From the NCBI GenBank assembly GCA_949752745.1, contig OX457026.1:28458116-28522115 (forward strand): a stretch of 64,000 bases of DNA. The letters are read 5' to 3'. How positions within the stretch are numbered: the first letter of the stretch is position 1; the number at the start of each line of letters is the position of its first letter. The stretch comes from Protula sp. h YS-2021. Its lineage: Eukaryota > Annelida > Polychaeta > Sabellida > Serpulidae. The translations under genes were made by a program, and so were the position numbers. Under the pieces are notes generated by a model. It saw only the letters and a list, made by a program, of their open reading frames with translations, was not told the DNA's origin and made no database searches. Shown here piece by piece: positions 1 through 11,322 of this stretch.

Positions 1-798
1 TCGGGGGCCACTGACTCTGGTGGTTGGGAAAACGGTGTCTCTGGTACGGGTGAGAAGTCTGGGGGCAACGGGGTGCGAATCGGCCGTCTGCCCGCTGCAA
101 ATGGATCCTCGCACAGTCGCCGTCCCTTTCCCGGAGAGAGTATAGGGTCCGTCGAGCGGAGATGAAATTGTACTGGGAGCGAGAACTCACTGGGTGAATC
201 ACCTTCCTCATCACCCTCTGCATCAGACTCTTCTTCCAAGCTACGACCCTCGGTGTGCGAGAGGTCCGGTTACTCCTTGGCTACCAAGTCTATGACGGGC
301 GATAGATAGCCCCTTTCCTGTCTCTGAGATTGTAGATAAAGGGGACGTACCAAAAGGGGCGAATTCCTCATCATCATCGACCTGTTGTCTTAGCTAAATT
401 TGGGCGGATGGGGGTAAAATGCCAGACTCACTATCGCTGAGGGTAATCGCCTCGTGGGTATTTCCGATGTTCAGACCCTGTGGTTGACCAGCGGGGCAGG
501 GTTTGGATGCCGAGATAGGCATAGACACCATCAACAAAGGGGGAATCATCCGGTGGGCTGGAAATGTCCGATTCCGTACCCCTGTGCGGATGTCACTTGA
601 CCAAGTACCAGCGAACCCGCCCTTGGCATCGCGAATGACAGGGACAGCACCTTACGACGACCTCTGCGCTTCCCGTTCTTAGTGCGGATCTTCTCTAAGG
701 CGTCCCAGTCATGTGGGGATAAGTGTGCACACTCCTCGCAGGTATGAAGTGCGTCACAGAGGGGAATGTCTCTATCCTTTCTGCATCTGTCACAGAGA
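1..798. other. No recognised gene; GC-richer opening stretch
   Basis: No conserved domain could be read in any frame. The stretch is visibly richer in G and C than the AT-rich DNA after 1740. The minus strand between about 190 and 400 reads as short acidic, Asp/Glu-rich pieces interrupted by stops. That could be a worn retroelement gag, but it is not enough for a call. Confidence 0.3.
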
Positions 799-803
799 TA
801 GAT

Positions 804-873
<70 letters not shown>
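799..873. repeat. (GA)n microsatellite
   Basis: About 75 bp of almost pure GA dinucleotides with one GAAA interruption. The reading frames open across it on both strands only because the repeat has no stop codons. Confidence 0.95.
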
Positions 874-878
<5 letters not shown>

Positions 879-1084
879 TTAACACTGGATGGACGCACGA
901 AATCTTCCGACTGCTGAGGAGTAGGTTAGTTTCTGTCATGTCTGAAAACGAAGCAAAGAAAGGCTTCAGCGCAAGTTACCAACACTCTTCTCAGTAAGCT
1001 GAAATCTACACAGAACCAAGCTCTTTGCTTTAGCGAGAGACGTATTGATGACTCCAAAAGCGAGAGAACGCAGGGGCGGGCGCA

Positions 1085-1345
1085 AGATGGACCAAGGACG
1101 CATTCGGTCTTGGTAATGACCAAGAACCGAGATGGTTCTTTTTCCTTGGTAAGTCACCTGACCAAGATTTACAAAGCCTTGGGTACGGAACTGGACCTTG
1201 GTACCCCTTGGTACATGGTTGGTGCCAAGCACAGAGATGTGCCTTGGTGCCAAGTCATCTTGCTCAGAACCAGGTACCCAGTGGGTATTCGGTACCTTAG
1301 CACAGTCCCGTCTCGCTGAGTGCTGCCAAGGCTAGGCTAGCTCCA
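1085..1345. repeat. Cluster of CTTGGT / ACCAAG words
   Basis: The hexamer CTTGGT or its complement occurs roughly every 10 to 25 bases, often extended to CTTGGTACC and paired in inverted orientation (for example around 1112-1125 and 1195-1215). The minus strand reads through it as a Gly-Thr-Lys-Val-Pro type low-complexity peptide, which recalls repetitive retroelement gag segments. No element ends were found. Confidence 0.5.
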
Positions 1346-2425
1346 AGGTACCAAGTCTGACGAGCTAAAGAGGCGACTCAGTGGCTGTCAGAGTTGAAAA
1401 AATCAACCTCTTGCGTTCAGGCGGTTCCCAGTAACCCCGTCATGTGCTGGGTTACGGTAGCCTGCTTGGAAGCAGGAAGCTAAGCAATCACAGGTGATCA
1501 AGGCGGAAAAAGTAGCTCGAATCTTGCATGAATCGGCTCCTAGATCGGCCGTCTGTAAGGACTCCTAAACTAGCAAACGGTGGAGACCTACTAGTTACCT
1601 TTTTCGGGAAAGGCAACCCCCGTAATGCAAACTTAGATTTATTAGTAGAGAGCCTACAAGGCGAAAACTCCAAATTACGCGAGCCCACGACGCTCATGTT
1701 AACACAATTGAAAAATGAAAGTAGTATCAATGTTTAATAACAAATTCGGAGAAATTCACCTTAGACTGAAGGCAGCAAACAGAAAAATTTTCTGCCTAGC
1801 CAAAACGACTGGTTGGTTTTCAACACGCAAAACGAGAATGAGGTTTGGTGTATACATTTTGAACAAGATCTTGTGTGCAAGGATTCTGTCAAATATGGCC
1901 GGACGTCATAGGATAAAAATATCTCGATAGCGGAAAATTGGATCGACTTTCCGGATAAACAAAATTCGTACAGCAAAACTGCTGTAAGGACCAACTTCAG
2001 AACCAAGATGAAAAGGGCCCACAGTAAAACATGTTTTAGCAACCATTGCCTGGAACCGGACAAAAAAGACGTACAGTAAAACATCTTTAGTGACGCCTTC
2101 TAGACCCAGATAAAAACCTAAATCTAAACTATCTAAATCTATAAAAACAAGGATTGAAATAGCCACAATTTAAGTTACTGGGCACGTGGGATTCGAGGGA
2201 AACAGAAAATGGAAAATGGTTACTGGTGAATTATGGGGAAACATTTGTTTTTGTTTACAAAAACAAAAACTTCAATAGGTTCGATTGAAAGTGTGTGATA
2301 CAAGAAGTGTGTGATATAAGCCTGTAGTCTTATGTTTTGTGTGCACTGGTCGCTTACACTTAGAGCTTTCAGTCCCAAAGGGTTATTGTTAGTTTGGAAA
2401 AAAATCGAAAAAAATCGGCAATTTC
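1346..2425. other. No gene seen
   Basis: AT-rich non-coding DNA. Open frames of up to about 107 codons exist but show no domain, codon pattern or splice signals. Confidence 0.5.
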
Positions 2426-2920
2426 CATGGAATGCCATTTTCACACTTATTGGGGAATTACTGATATAAAGTATTAAGTTTTTATCTCAAAAATTGATTT
2501 TTTTATATCAAGAATTAATTTTTGCTATCCGTAATTATATTTTTGATATATCTAAATGAATTCTCTTGATCTCAAAAAATAATTCTTGATATCAATAAAT
2601 ATTTTTAGAGATATCAAGAAATATTTATTTATTTCCAAAATGATTCATTGATCTCTAAAATTGATTTTTAAAGATAAAAAATTCAATTCTTGATATGAAT
2701 AATGAAATATTTGATAGCAAAATCCCAATTTTTAGCTCAAATATTTATTTTGCTTTGATTGAGATCAAGAATTTATTTCAGATATCTCAAATTATAAATC
2801 TTTAAATTATATTACGAAACATGCAAGTGATTTTTTATCTCACGCATAAAAATGATACGATATTTTTAATTATATTTATATATAAAAATAAGCATTAAAT
2901 GTTGAAACGGCATTTCCATA
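2426..2920. mobile_element. AT-rich MITE, copy A
   Basis: The left end (ATGGAATGCCATTTT) and right end (AACGGCATTTCCATA) are imperfect inverted repeats. The interior is a chain of GATATC, AAAAATTGATTTTT and AGATATCAAG words that are themselves palindromic. The same ends and interior recur at 7553-8029 and, reversed, at 36531. No coding capacity is seen, so this is a non-autonomous element. The target duplication is unclear here. Confidence 0.7.
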
Positions 2921-4019
2921 AGTTTCTCTTATTTTACACCGTGGACTGAAAATCCCAAGGAGTGTTTGCTTTACAAGACATTTCGAATGTTTTCGTTTTC
3001 ACAGATGTTTTCAACGCATCTCATCCGAAACTCCTAGATCTAGGGAATGAAAATTTTGCACAAATATAATGGATCACGTGATCTTGTTCCACGCGAAGAA
3101 TTATTGTATCTTGTGACGTCATGAAACGGTCAAAGTGAAATATCTCAAAAAACGGTTGCATCTAAGCTTTAGATCCAAAATATATCATGAGACTATTTTC
3201 TGCAAAGAATATCTTAGTAACCTACATTTTACCTACGGCATCAGATGACTTCAGTTTTCGATTCTTCATTTCTGGGAAGTTTTAATGCGGGGACTTGAGA
3301 TCATTGTGTATCGAAATATTTAAGAATAAACACGACAGATAAAAAAATACAGTTTTAAAATATACTAGCGCTCCCAGAGCATGGCACCACAAGGTGTCTG
3401 TTTAAAGCTAAGGCAACATAATTCGCCTTTTTGTTCAATTAAAACGAATTTGTGTCTGTTACAGATGTTGTAGCTGTATAGTTGGATCGAACCGACGCCA
3501 GAAAACTATCCATATCATTTTTCCCGTCCGCAACTGGACATTCCCGAACTTACTGATGGAGCCCCTGTTCCTAAAAGAATGCTCTGCCTTATGCTACCCT
3601 CGTGGATGACTCACCCATTTGCTCTCCAGATGCAAAAACGTTGTTCCCAAGGGTATGGGGAGGCTGGAGACGGCTAATTGACAGCGTCGTTCGATCCAAA
3701 TATACAGCCATAACATTTAACATATATCAGCCGTTGGACCTCTTTGATGCTAGACAAGCGAAGTACTCAAGTGGACTGGCTTACTCTTAGACGCACAACG
3801 GCAGCTGTTGCTGTAGAAAGAATACTGGGCTTGATTTTATCACCTTATTTGCTATAACAATATCAAAATGTCTTACACGTGATCTTTTAACATCCAGAGT
3901 TCCATTTAACATCAGAGATCACCCCCCCCCCCCCAGGGTTCTATGGTGTCACAATCTCTATTATATGTCTCCCCCCTCGCGGAGGCATATATTGTTTTTG
4001 GTCTGTTCGTCAGTCCATC
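2921..4019. other. No gene seen; one CRE-like octamer
   Basis: AT-rich sequence with a perfect TGACGTCA at 3114-3121 inside a dispersed repeat also seen at 32.3-32.9 kb, and a C run at 3923-3935. A stretch at 3480-3670 reads as a plausible peptide in one frame but lacks matching splice sites and any recognisable domain. Confidence 0.4.
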
Positions 4020-4450
4020 CGTCCGCCAGCAGTGATTTCTCAGTAAAGAGGCAGCCGATTGCAACCAAATTTTACACACGTGTTGCCTATGACCTACAGA
4101 TAATGCCCATGTGTTTATTTTCCATATTCGATTATTTTTTTCGATTTTTGGCGATTTTTGTTTTAATTTTTGACTTTAACATTTAGCAATGTATCTTCGC
4201 CTGTCAGCAGCGATTTCTCAATAACGAAGCAGCCGACTGCGACCAAATTTTACCCACGTGTTGCCTATAGCTACAGAAAATGCCCATATATTTATTTTTC
4301 ATATTCCGATTTTTGGCAAATTTTTAAATTTTTGACTTCAACATTTCGCAATGTATCTTCGTCTGTCAGCAGCGATTTCTCAATAACGAGCAGGGCGATC
4401 CCAAACAAATTTTACACACGGGTTGCCTACGACATAATGCCCATATATTT
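4020..4450. repeat. Degenerate tandem repeat, three units of about 160-180 bp
   Basis: The words CAGCAGCGATTTCTCA, ACCAAATTTTAC and ATGCCCAT recur in the same order starting near 4026, 4205 and 4366. The third unit is truncated. This is non-coding dispersed repeat DNA. Confidence 0.75.
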
Positions 4451-4904
4451 TTTAATTCATTCCCCACAGGGAATATATGCTCTGTCATTCTGTCGGTCTG
4501 TCGGTCGGCCTGTCATCAAGAGCTTATTAACACGATAACTTAAAAACTCCTGCAAGGATTTTAATGAAACTTGGCATATAGCTTCTATGGGAACAAGCAC
4601 AGATCTGTATTGTAAATGGGCTAGGTTCGTCCAAGGAAAATGGACCAGATGGACTTGGAAAATTTCAGCTCTTGATTGACTATTGATGGCCGTATTTAAC
4701 TGATGGGGACCTGTGGGGAATATGTGGGCTATGCACACTGCTCTAGTTTCATATCCGGCCATTTTTCGACTTTGGGCAAAAGACTGTGGCGCTGGGGGAG
4801 ACACATCCGTTTTTGAGCTTCAGCAAAAACGTAGGCTTTCTAGTTTTCAGTTCACTCTGCCGGTACACAGACTTAACATATTTGACTACTGGCGTTATGG
4901 GTTG
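4451..4904. other. Dispersed repeat, no gene
   Basis: Begins with a GTCTGTCGGTCGG pyrimidine/purine-rich head followed by text resembling the degenerate repeat at 47.2-48.3 kb (an 'aaacttggcatat' type phrase). No coding content was recognised. Confidence 0.4.
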
Positions 4905-5300
4905 TTAACGTCTCCTGATATCCACCCTGGGAATGGTGGGGTTTCCGGGAAGTTTGAAATTTCCTATCAGGTTAGCTAGGGACTCGTCCTGAACTTGATC
5001 GTACCCGACGCGTTGCGTTGGGTTGCTCCTAATGGTGCGAACGCCTTCTTTGCGTACCTCGCATAAATGAGATAATAGGCTATTAGCGGCATTGTGGTCG
5101 CTACTGGATCGACTTGCATGAGCAGACACCACCTTTCAAACTCTTCTATTTACGAGCCATATACCGTCTAAGTAGACTGGTTGTGAATATTTATGATTCG
5201 CCGTACAGCTGCGCGTCAGAACAATCCCATTGCAGCGGCTAAATCGGAAGGTTTAGGGCCTGTGGTTGCGCATGATAGTTATTCCAGTGCTTTTTACACA
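4905..5300 (-). pseudogene. DIRS-type tyrosine recombinase fragment (N-terminal core-binding region)
   Basis: Read on the minus strand from about 5170 leftwards, one frame gives a Tyr-Gly-Ser start, then an EEFERWC-like segment and a VDPVATTMPLIAYYL segment, interrupted by a single stop. Known DIRS/Ngaro tyrosine recombinases open with the same pattern: a Trp-Cys pair, then 'DP', then a hydrophobic helix. The frame ends at a stop near 4970, so the catalytic Arg-His-Arg-Tyr part is absent. The upstream minus-strand frame (5294-5515) is Pro/Ala/Gly-rich and may belong to the same element. The family call is tentative because the evidence is one domain half. Confidence 0.45.
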
Positions 5301-5489
5301 AATCCTCTACCTATAATGGAATCCGTGTTGGCGGCCAGACCAGCCACTTGGTTAGTTGTGGGTGCCATGTCGCCATTGGGTTGTCTGGGACTAAGAGCAC
5401 CAAGTGAAACTAAGGCTAATTGTACATGCGCTCCAGCAAGCGATCCAATATCACCGCTGGTTGGAACGCGTATGGGGTGTACGGCGGTG

Positions 5490-6010
5490 ACCTTGACCTT
5501 CTCGATCACAGTCAAGATAAAAAAATCGGAAGTTGAATATTATCTCGAAAAAGGTTAGAAATTTTCGACCCTTTAGGCGTAAACAACGTTACATAAGAGG
5601 TAACCCGGTGACCGAGACCTTCTCGGTCACTGTCAAGGTCAAAAACTGGACGTTGATATTATCTCGAAAACGGTTGGAGATTTTGAGCTCATTTCCGTCC
5701 CTACGCGCGGTAACAACGTTACATAAGACGTACCATGATGACTTTGACCTTCTGGGTCACGGTCAAGGTAAAGAACCGGAAGTTGACTATTATCTCAAAA
5801 ATGGTTGGAGCAATTTTGAGCTAATTTTATACTCTTTGGGCCCAAACAACGTTACATAAGAGGTATCTCGATGGCCTTGACCTTCTAAGTTAAGGTTATT
5901 GTCAAAAACAAGAAGGCGACCATTATCTTGGAGACGGTTAGAGATATGGCGATTCTGGGTTCATTTTTTAGCCGTTTTGGCCAAAACGACGGCTTATTGT
6001 GAAGGATTAC
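5490..6010 (-). repeat. Diverged 130-140-bp satellite copies, inverse orientation
   Basis: Four worn units carry ACGTTACATAAGAGGT, TCAAGGTCAAAAA and TTATCTCGAAAACGGTT. These are the reverse complements of the hallmark words of the satellite at 40.7-43.35 kb. Successive GTTACATAAG words begin at 5588, 5718 and 5851. Confidence 0.8.
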
Positions 6011-6922
6011 TGTATGTGTTTCACCTTCTCGGTCATGATTTAATAAAATACTTCCTCTGGTGGTTTCTGCAAGTGGATCATTAAGCTATCCAGTGGAATT
6101 CAGCCTAGTTTATACTTGGAAATGAGTACCGCTTAAGTTTCTTTTTTACTCTTTCTCTCGGGTTTTTCTCGTTTTCTGCGTTTTCATCAGAACAGTATAC
6201 TTGTAACACCACTATGAGCCTGCTGTTGTTTTATTCTGCAGTGTGGGTTTCAGTATAAGAACATTAATTTTCGCTACCAGTTTTTTTAAAATAGGAATAC
6301 CACTTTTTGGGGACCCTGCAAGCCTTTTGCCACTTGATTCACTAGATCTCAGCTGGTCACAATTTCCCTAAACATTTTTGTTTTATAACACCAATAGAAT
6401 AGAGTATGGCTGCAAAATAAGTTCTTAATGGTTTTACTCCTTTTGACCTTATTTCATTGATAAATCTTTTTATCTTATCTTTGTTCCAAAATAAAACTTC
6501 TTTGGTTCTCAATGAGCAGTGATAGAACTCCGGAGTTTTCTCGAACAGTGAAAAAAAACTGATTAAAATGAACAAATATCACATGTTAATGGGGGCGGGG
6601 TTCCGAAAACATGGAAGTAAAAGGAAAAAAAAGTAGAAGGGACTAAAACTGACTTCAGTCTCCTGCTTCCAGAGTGAATTTCAAATCGGTTTCAAATTCC
6701 TCCTTGGGAATTTATTGTGTTTCAAGTTCCCGGTGCTTAAGAATAAAAGAGGGAAGCTGCAGTAAGCACACCAGCTTTCTAGTCCGGGGAGGGGGTTCTA
6801 GTATAATATGTACATGTGTATGAAAATACCACTAGTTTCACGGGGTGTGTTTTATTATAAGAAGCATATGCATTAAAATTAATCATTCCGTAATGTTTGA
6901 ATAAACGTCGCTTGTGTTGTAG
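6011..6922 (+). other. Upstream of visible CMPK2 exons; first exon not found
   Basis: A 5' coding exon ending one base into a codon would be needed before 6923. I could not find an ATG-initiated frame with a GT donor of that phase here, so the start exon is either short or further upstream. Otherwise this is AT-rich sequence without features. Confidence 0.4.
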
Positions 6923-7217
6923 ATCCACCACCTTTCAATGACAAAGGAAAGCGATTCATCCTTGTGATACCAAAAGCTTACTCTCTTCTCGGAGTGAAGG
7001 ATCCGGTATTTGCTCAGTCATATCACAATCTGCACAGGTCCCTTCATGCTATAAACATTAAGGAACTCTACACATTGCACCATTGGGAACAACCGAGCAG
7101 CCGAAGATCACGCACGGTATCCGAAGCAGTTACGTCCTTCACAACATCACCGTGGGTAGATTTGGACAGCAACACCGGAAGACGAAGGCTAATATCAGAG
7201 GGAAATTCAAGAACCGG
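6923..7217 (+). CDS. CMPK2: CMPK2 visible exon 1 (N-terminal region)
   Basis: The acceptor is TTGTGTTGTAG and the donor is CCGG/GTAAAG. The open frame encodes a PPPFNDKGKRFILVIPKAY-type segment and a YTLHHWE-like stretch, without a nucleotide-binding motif. The exon starts with two bases that complete a codon and ends two bases into another, which fits the one-base start of the exon at 8465. Assignment to CMPK2 rests on phase and position rather than a motif, so it is less certain than the later exons. Confidence 0.65.
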
Positions 7218-10200
7218 GTAAAGAGCCGGGGAGGGGTGGATATTTTGTCTGATCCGCTGCGGCTAAAATCAAAAGTTGGTTCAACTGAAAATACCCTTTT
7301 TGAAAGAATCACTCACTGCCTCGCATTTTTCACTCTTTCTTTCAATTTTTTTCTAATTTTCCGCCGATTATGAAGTCTAGATTAGTTCTCCATGTTCGCC
7401 TAAATCAGAACAATGATAACTGGCACATGCATAGGGGATGGCGGGAACCGAGGCATCTAGAAGATGGTTGACCTTGACCTTCGGGGTCAAGGTCAAATGG
7501 AAAACTCATCAATGTATTAAAAAAGACTATTGAAAACGTCATTAGCAATTCCTATGGAATTCCGTTTTCACATTTATTAGGGAATTAATGATATCAAGAA
7601 TTAATTTTAGATATCAAAAATTCAATTTTTGATATCTAAAATTAATTCTTGATATCAATAAAACATTTTTTGATATCAAAAATTAATATTTGCTATCTGT
7701 AATAGTATTTTTGATATCTCTAAATGTTTTCTTGATCTCAAAAAAATAATTCTTGATATCAATAAATATTTAAAGATATCAAGAAATATTTATTGATATC
7801 AGAAATGATTTAATGATCTCTAAAATTAATTTTTAGAGATCAAAAATTCAATTCTTGATAGCAAAAATGATATATTTGATAGCAAAATCTTAATTTTGAG
7901 CTCAATAATTTATTTTCTTTTTATTGATGCCAAGAATTAATTTCAGATATCATTATTTTAGAATAGGACTTTAATCATTTATATTTTGAAATCTGAATTA
8001 AGCATTAAATGTTAAAACGGCATTCCATAAATTCCAAACTCATTATATAAGATAGAAGAATACGAAACTTGATCTTGCCATTGACCTTGGATAAAAGTAA
8101 CGTGTCAATTCTTTATTTGTCTCCACAATCGTTATGTAAAACTTTTATAAGATTTGACTTGCCAGTTCAGATCATAACAGTGAGTTTTAGAGGTCGTTAT
8201 TTATGCATATCTCAGAAAGCGTTAGATATCACTTTCAAGCTCTATCCCGTAAACGAACAAATTATGAAGAATTTGTGATCATAGAAAAATGTTCTAAAAA
8301 TGATATTAGGAGGGTTTACATTTGTTTATTTTTTTTTCCTCAATTTATAGACTGCGAATTTTAAAGATCTTTTTCTGAAGAAACAACACATCCCACTCAA
8401 CCATTGTGCACTGCAATGGAACTCCTGTATTTTTGTGCTTAAACAAGAGTATTCTTTCTAACAGGTCAAGGTTGTATAAGAAAGGCGTATTAATTCCACT
8501 ACGCGATACCTCAGCTCTGGATACTTTCCACGAAATCAACAAAGTCATTGAGGAAAATGGCTTTAATAGCAGAAAACTTACGGTTGAAGACAATAGATGG
8601 CGCTGTACAACCCACGCCGGACCGGATCTCAACATTGAATTCGAAAGCGAGGGGGCGAATATTGACCACCCTGCGTTCAGGCACAGCACACACAATCACG
8701 TCTTCCATTCCATCGACGAAGTTCTGAAAAGCCTCCACAAAGTAAGCTCGTGGATTTTATACACAAGGCCATTTATAGTACATCAAAAAAAAAAAAAAAA
8801 AGAAAAAAAAAAAGAAAAAAAAAGCACAGGCGCAACCTGCAAATGGCAAAAAATAAATGAATGAACAAAATAACAACAAATAAATAAATAAATAAATAAA
8901 TAAACAGATACTGAAATTACTCACAGTTCAACCTCAAGGACATGGCAGTAGTTTACACAAAGTAAATCGGAAAACGAAGGCGCACCTTTGTTCATGATTC
9001 AGTAAGAATATTTTATCATCTGCTGATATATGACAGTCTTAGCTTAAGGTGTTCTTAAAACAAGGACTACGAAATGAGTAGCAAACCATTACCATGTACT
9101 GGGGCAGGTGTACTGGTTTCAAAGCTTTATGTTACTGTGAGGGTTATTTCTTCAACCACAAAAATACAATTTAAAATAAACCCGGCAAAAAAAGTTTCTA
9201 GCCACTTACAGATTTGTGAATATTTCAAAATATAGTCTACTTACGAGGTAATGACTGCTCTTGTCTGCTTCCAGCATCACTCATCGTAAGCTGAGTTGAA
9301 ACTTAAAATTGAAAGCCTTTCTTTTCTCAAAAATATTAGGTGGCTAGAAACTTTTTGCCGGGTTTAGTTTCTATTAGTAGAGAATATTTTCTTAAGCTGT
9401 GTACAACAAATGTAACTATATTTTATGATTCTTAATCATTCTCAGTATGAATGCGTTGCATTTTTGCCGTTTTATGTGTTCACAGGCACAAGGGCAGGAT
9501 ATGCTTCAGCTTACCAGAATTGCCGAAGAATGTAAATCAAATCTAGACTTACTTGGGCGTCCGGACTTGAAACCTCCCAAACCGTTTATAGTAGTCGAAG
9601 GTTTAGACGGAACAGGTAAACATAAACATTAAAAAAACTATAGTTTTCTTAATTTACTGTATGAATCAGAAGCCGTGTGATACTCTTAGAGGCAGGGTGA
9701 CCTTTCCGATTCAGGTCAAGGTCACTAAAACTTTGTGGATTCATAAACTCGTAACCTTAAGTCAGTGTTTCTACCAGCATTTTGGGGAAATCAAACCACG
9801 GCCTTTTCATTTCTTCTGCATATCAATCATAAAGCGATTTATGACAAGGATAAGACCATGGATTATTCGGTTCGCGGGATCGGAGAAAGGCCGACGTCCT
9901 CCGCCCGTTCAAAAATTTGTTTTGCCCCTCTCGTTTCCTAAGACTTGATGGGGAAGCGTTATACGATGTGACGGTCAAGTGATCCACGGAAGACATATTT
10001 TGAAGTATTAATAACTTACTAAAGAATTCAAACAGCTTTTGATAAGTCCCAAAGTTGGTTGGGTACCACTGTGAACGGTGAATAAGTTTACTGTATACAC
10101 ACATAAGATTTCATTCGTCAACAGATTATATTTTATATTATATTTTATATTTTATTTTATATCATATAAATCTGACACAGTTAAAAATAGTTTAATAGAC

Positions 10201-11243
10201 TTCAGGAAAACTTTCATGATACAGGCTGCGTAGATTTGGGTTTTAGGATATTTTTACATTAGGATTTCGATGTGTTCTTGAAAATAAACAATATATGGAG
10301 AAAATTTACGTTGTTCTGTCTGCATGCAGGAAAATCAACGGTGGTCAGTAAACTGGCAGAAGTGCTCGGTGCGAGCCAGCTTCAGTCGCCTCCCAAAGAA
10401 CTACTGGATATCAGACAGGCATTCGACGAAAAACCTGCATTGTTCCGTCGTCTCTACTACTTGGTTGGAAATTATATGGTTTCAAAGGAAATCAGAAAGC
10501 TATGTCAAGACCGGCCAATTATTATGGACAGGTAGGCGAGGTGAACCTGGGAAATGGGATCACCCGAAGTGGTCATATTCGTGACATCATTTTTGTCGAA
10601 ATAATCAGTTTGGGGTTCTGTTGAAAGATGGCTCTTTTTCCTGTTTGGTTCCCTCTTGTGAGATGGTCCAATACCAGGCTTTATCATCCCCCGGCCAGAT
10701 CATTAAAATTACAAAAGTAAGTGACCCAGCTGAGATGACTTAACAGAAATAAATCACCCGGCCAGTCGGATGTGTAAAATTTTGAATTAAAAAAAAGAAT
10801 TACCGGAAAGAAGCGACTTATACATTGGTATTTACGTGTTATGTCATATAAACGTTTTATTTCATTATTAAATCGGAATTTGGGATAAAAAGCGAAAAAA
10901 GATTGTTGGAGAACGCCAAATTACTACATTTTGAAAAAAGACTCGGCGGCCAGGTCTAAGTTTTTTGATAAAAAGATAAAAAATCCTGTTATCTTTTGAT
11001 TAATATGTCATGGTGAGGAACAAGACTATTGTTTTCCATGGCCTGAAACAGAGTGTTCTATTTGGAGTACAGTACTATTCCATTCACATTAGAGTTAACT
11101 GACTCCTAAATGTTGTACATTTAAGAGAAAGAAAGAGACAGACAGATAGAGATAGAGAGAGAGAGAGGGAAAGAGAGAGAGGGAGAGAGGGAGGGAGGTG
11201 TTTCAAACTTTAAGAGACAGGCAAACAGACAGAGATAGAGAGA

Positions 11244-11322
<79 letters not shown>

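Noticed and set aside
695..917. Open frames on both strands across the GA repeat
   Set aside because: They exist only because (GA)n/(TC)n has no stop codons; the flanks show no coding signal.
3465..3680. Possible 5' exon for the CMPK2 gene
   Set aside because: The frame after the acceptor has an early stop, no donor gives the needed phase, and the peptide shows no targeting signal.
5193..5558. 121-codon + strand ORF
   Set aside because: The right half is the antisense of the diverged satellite and the left half overlaps the DIRS remnant; codon pattern is not protein-like.
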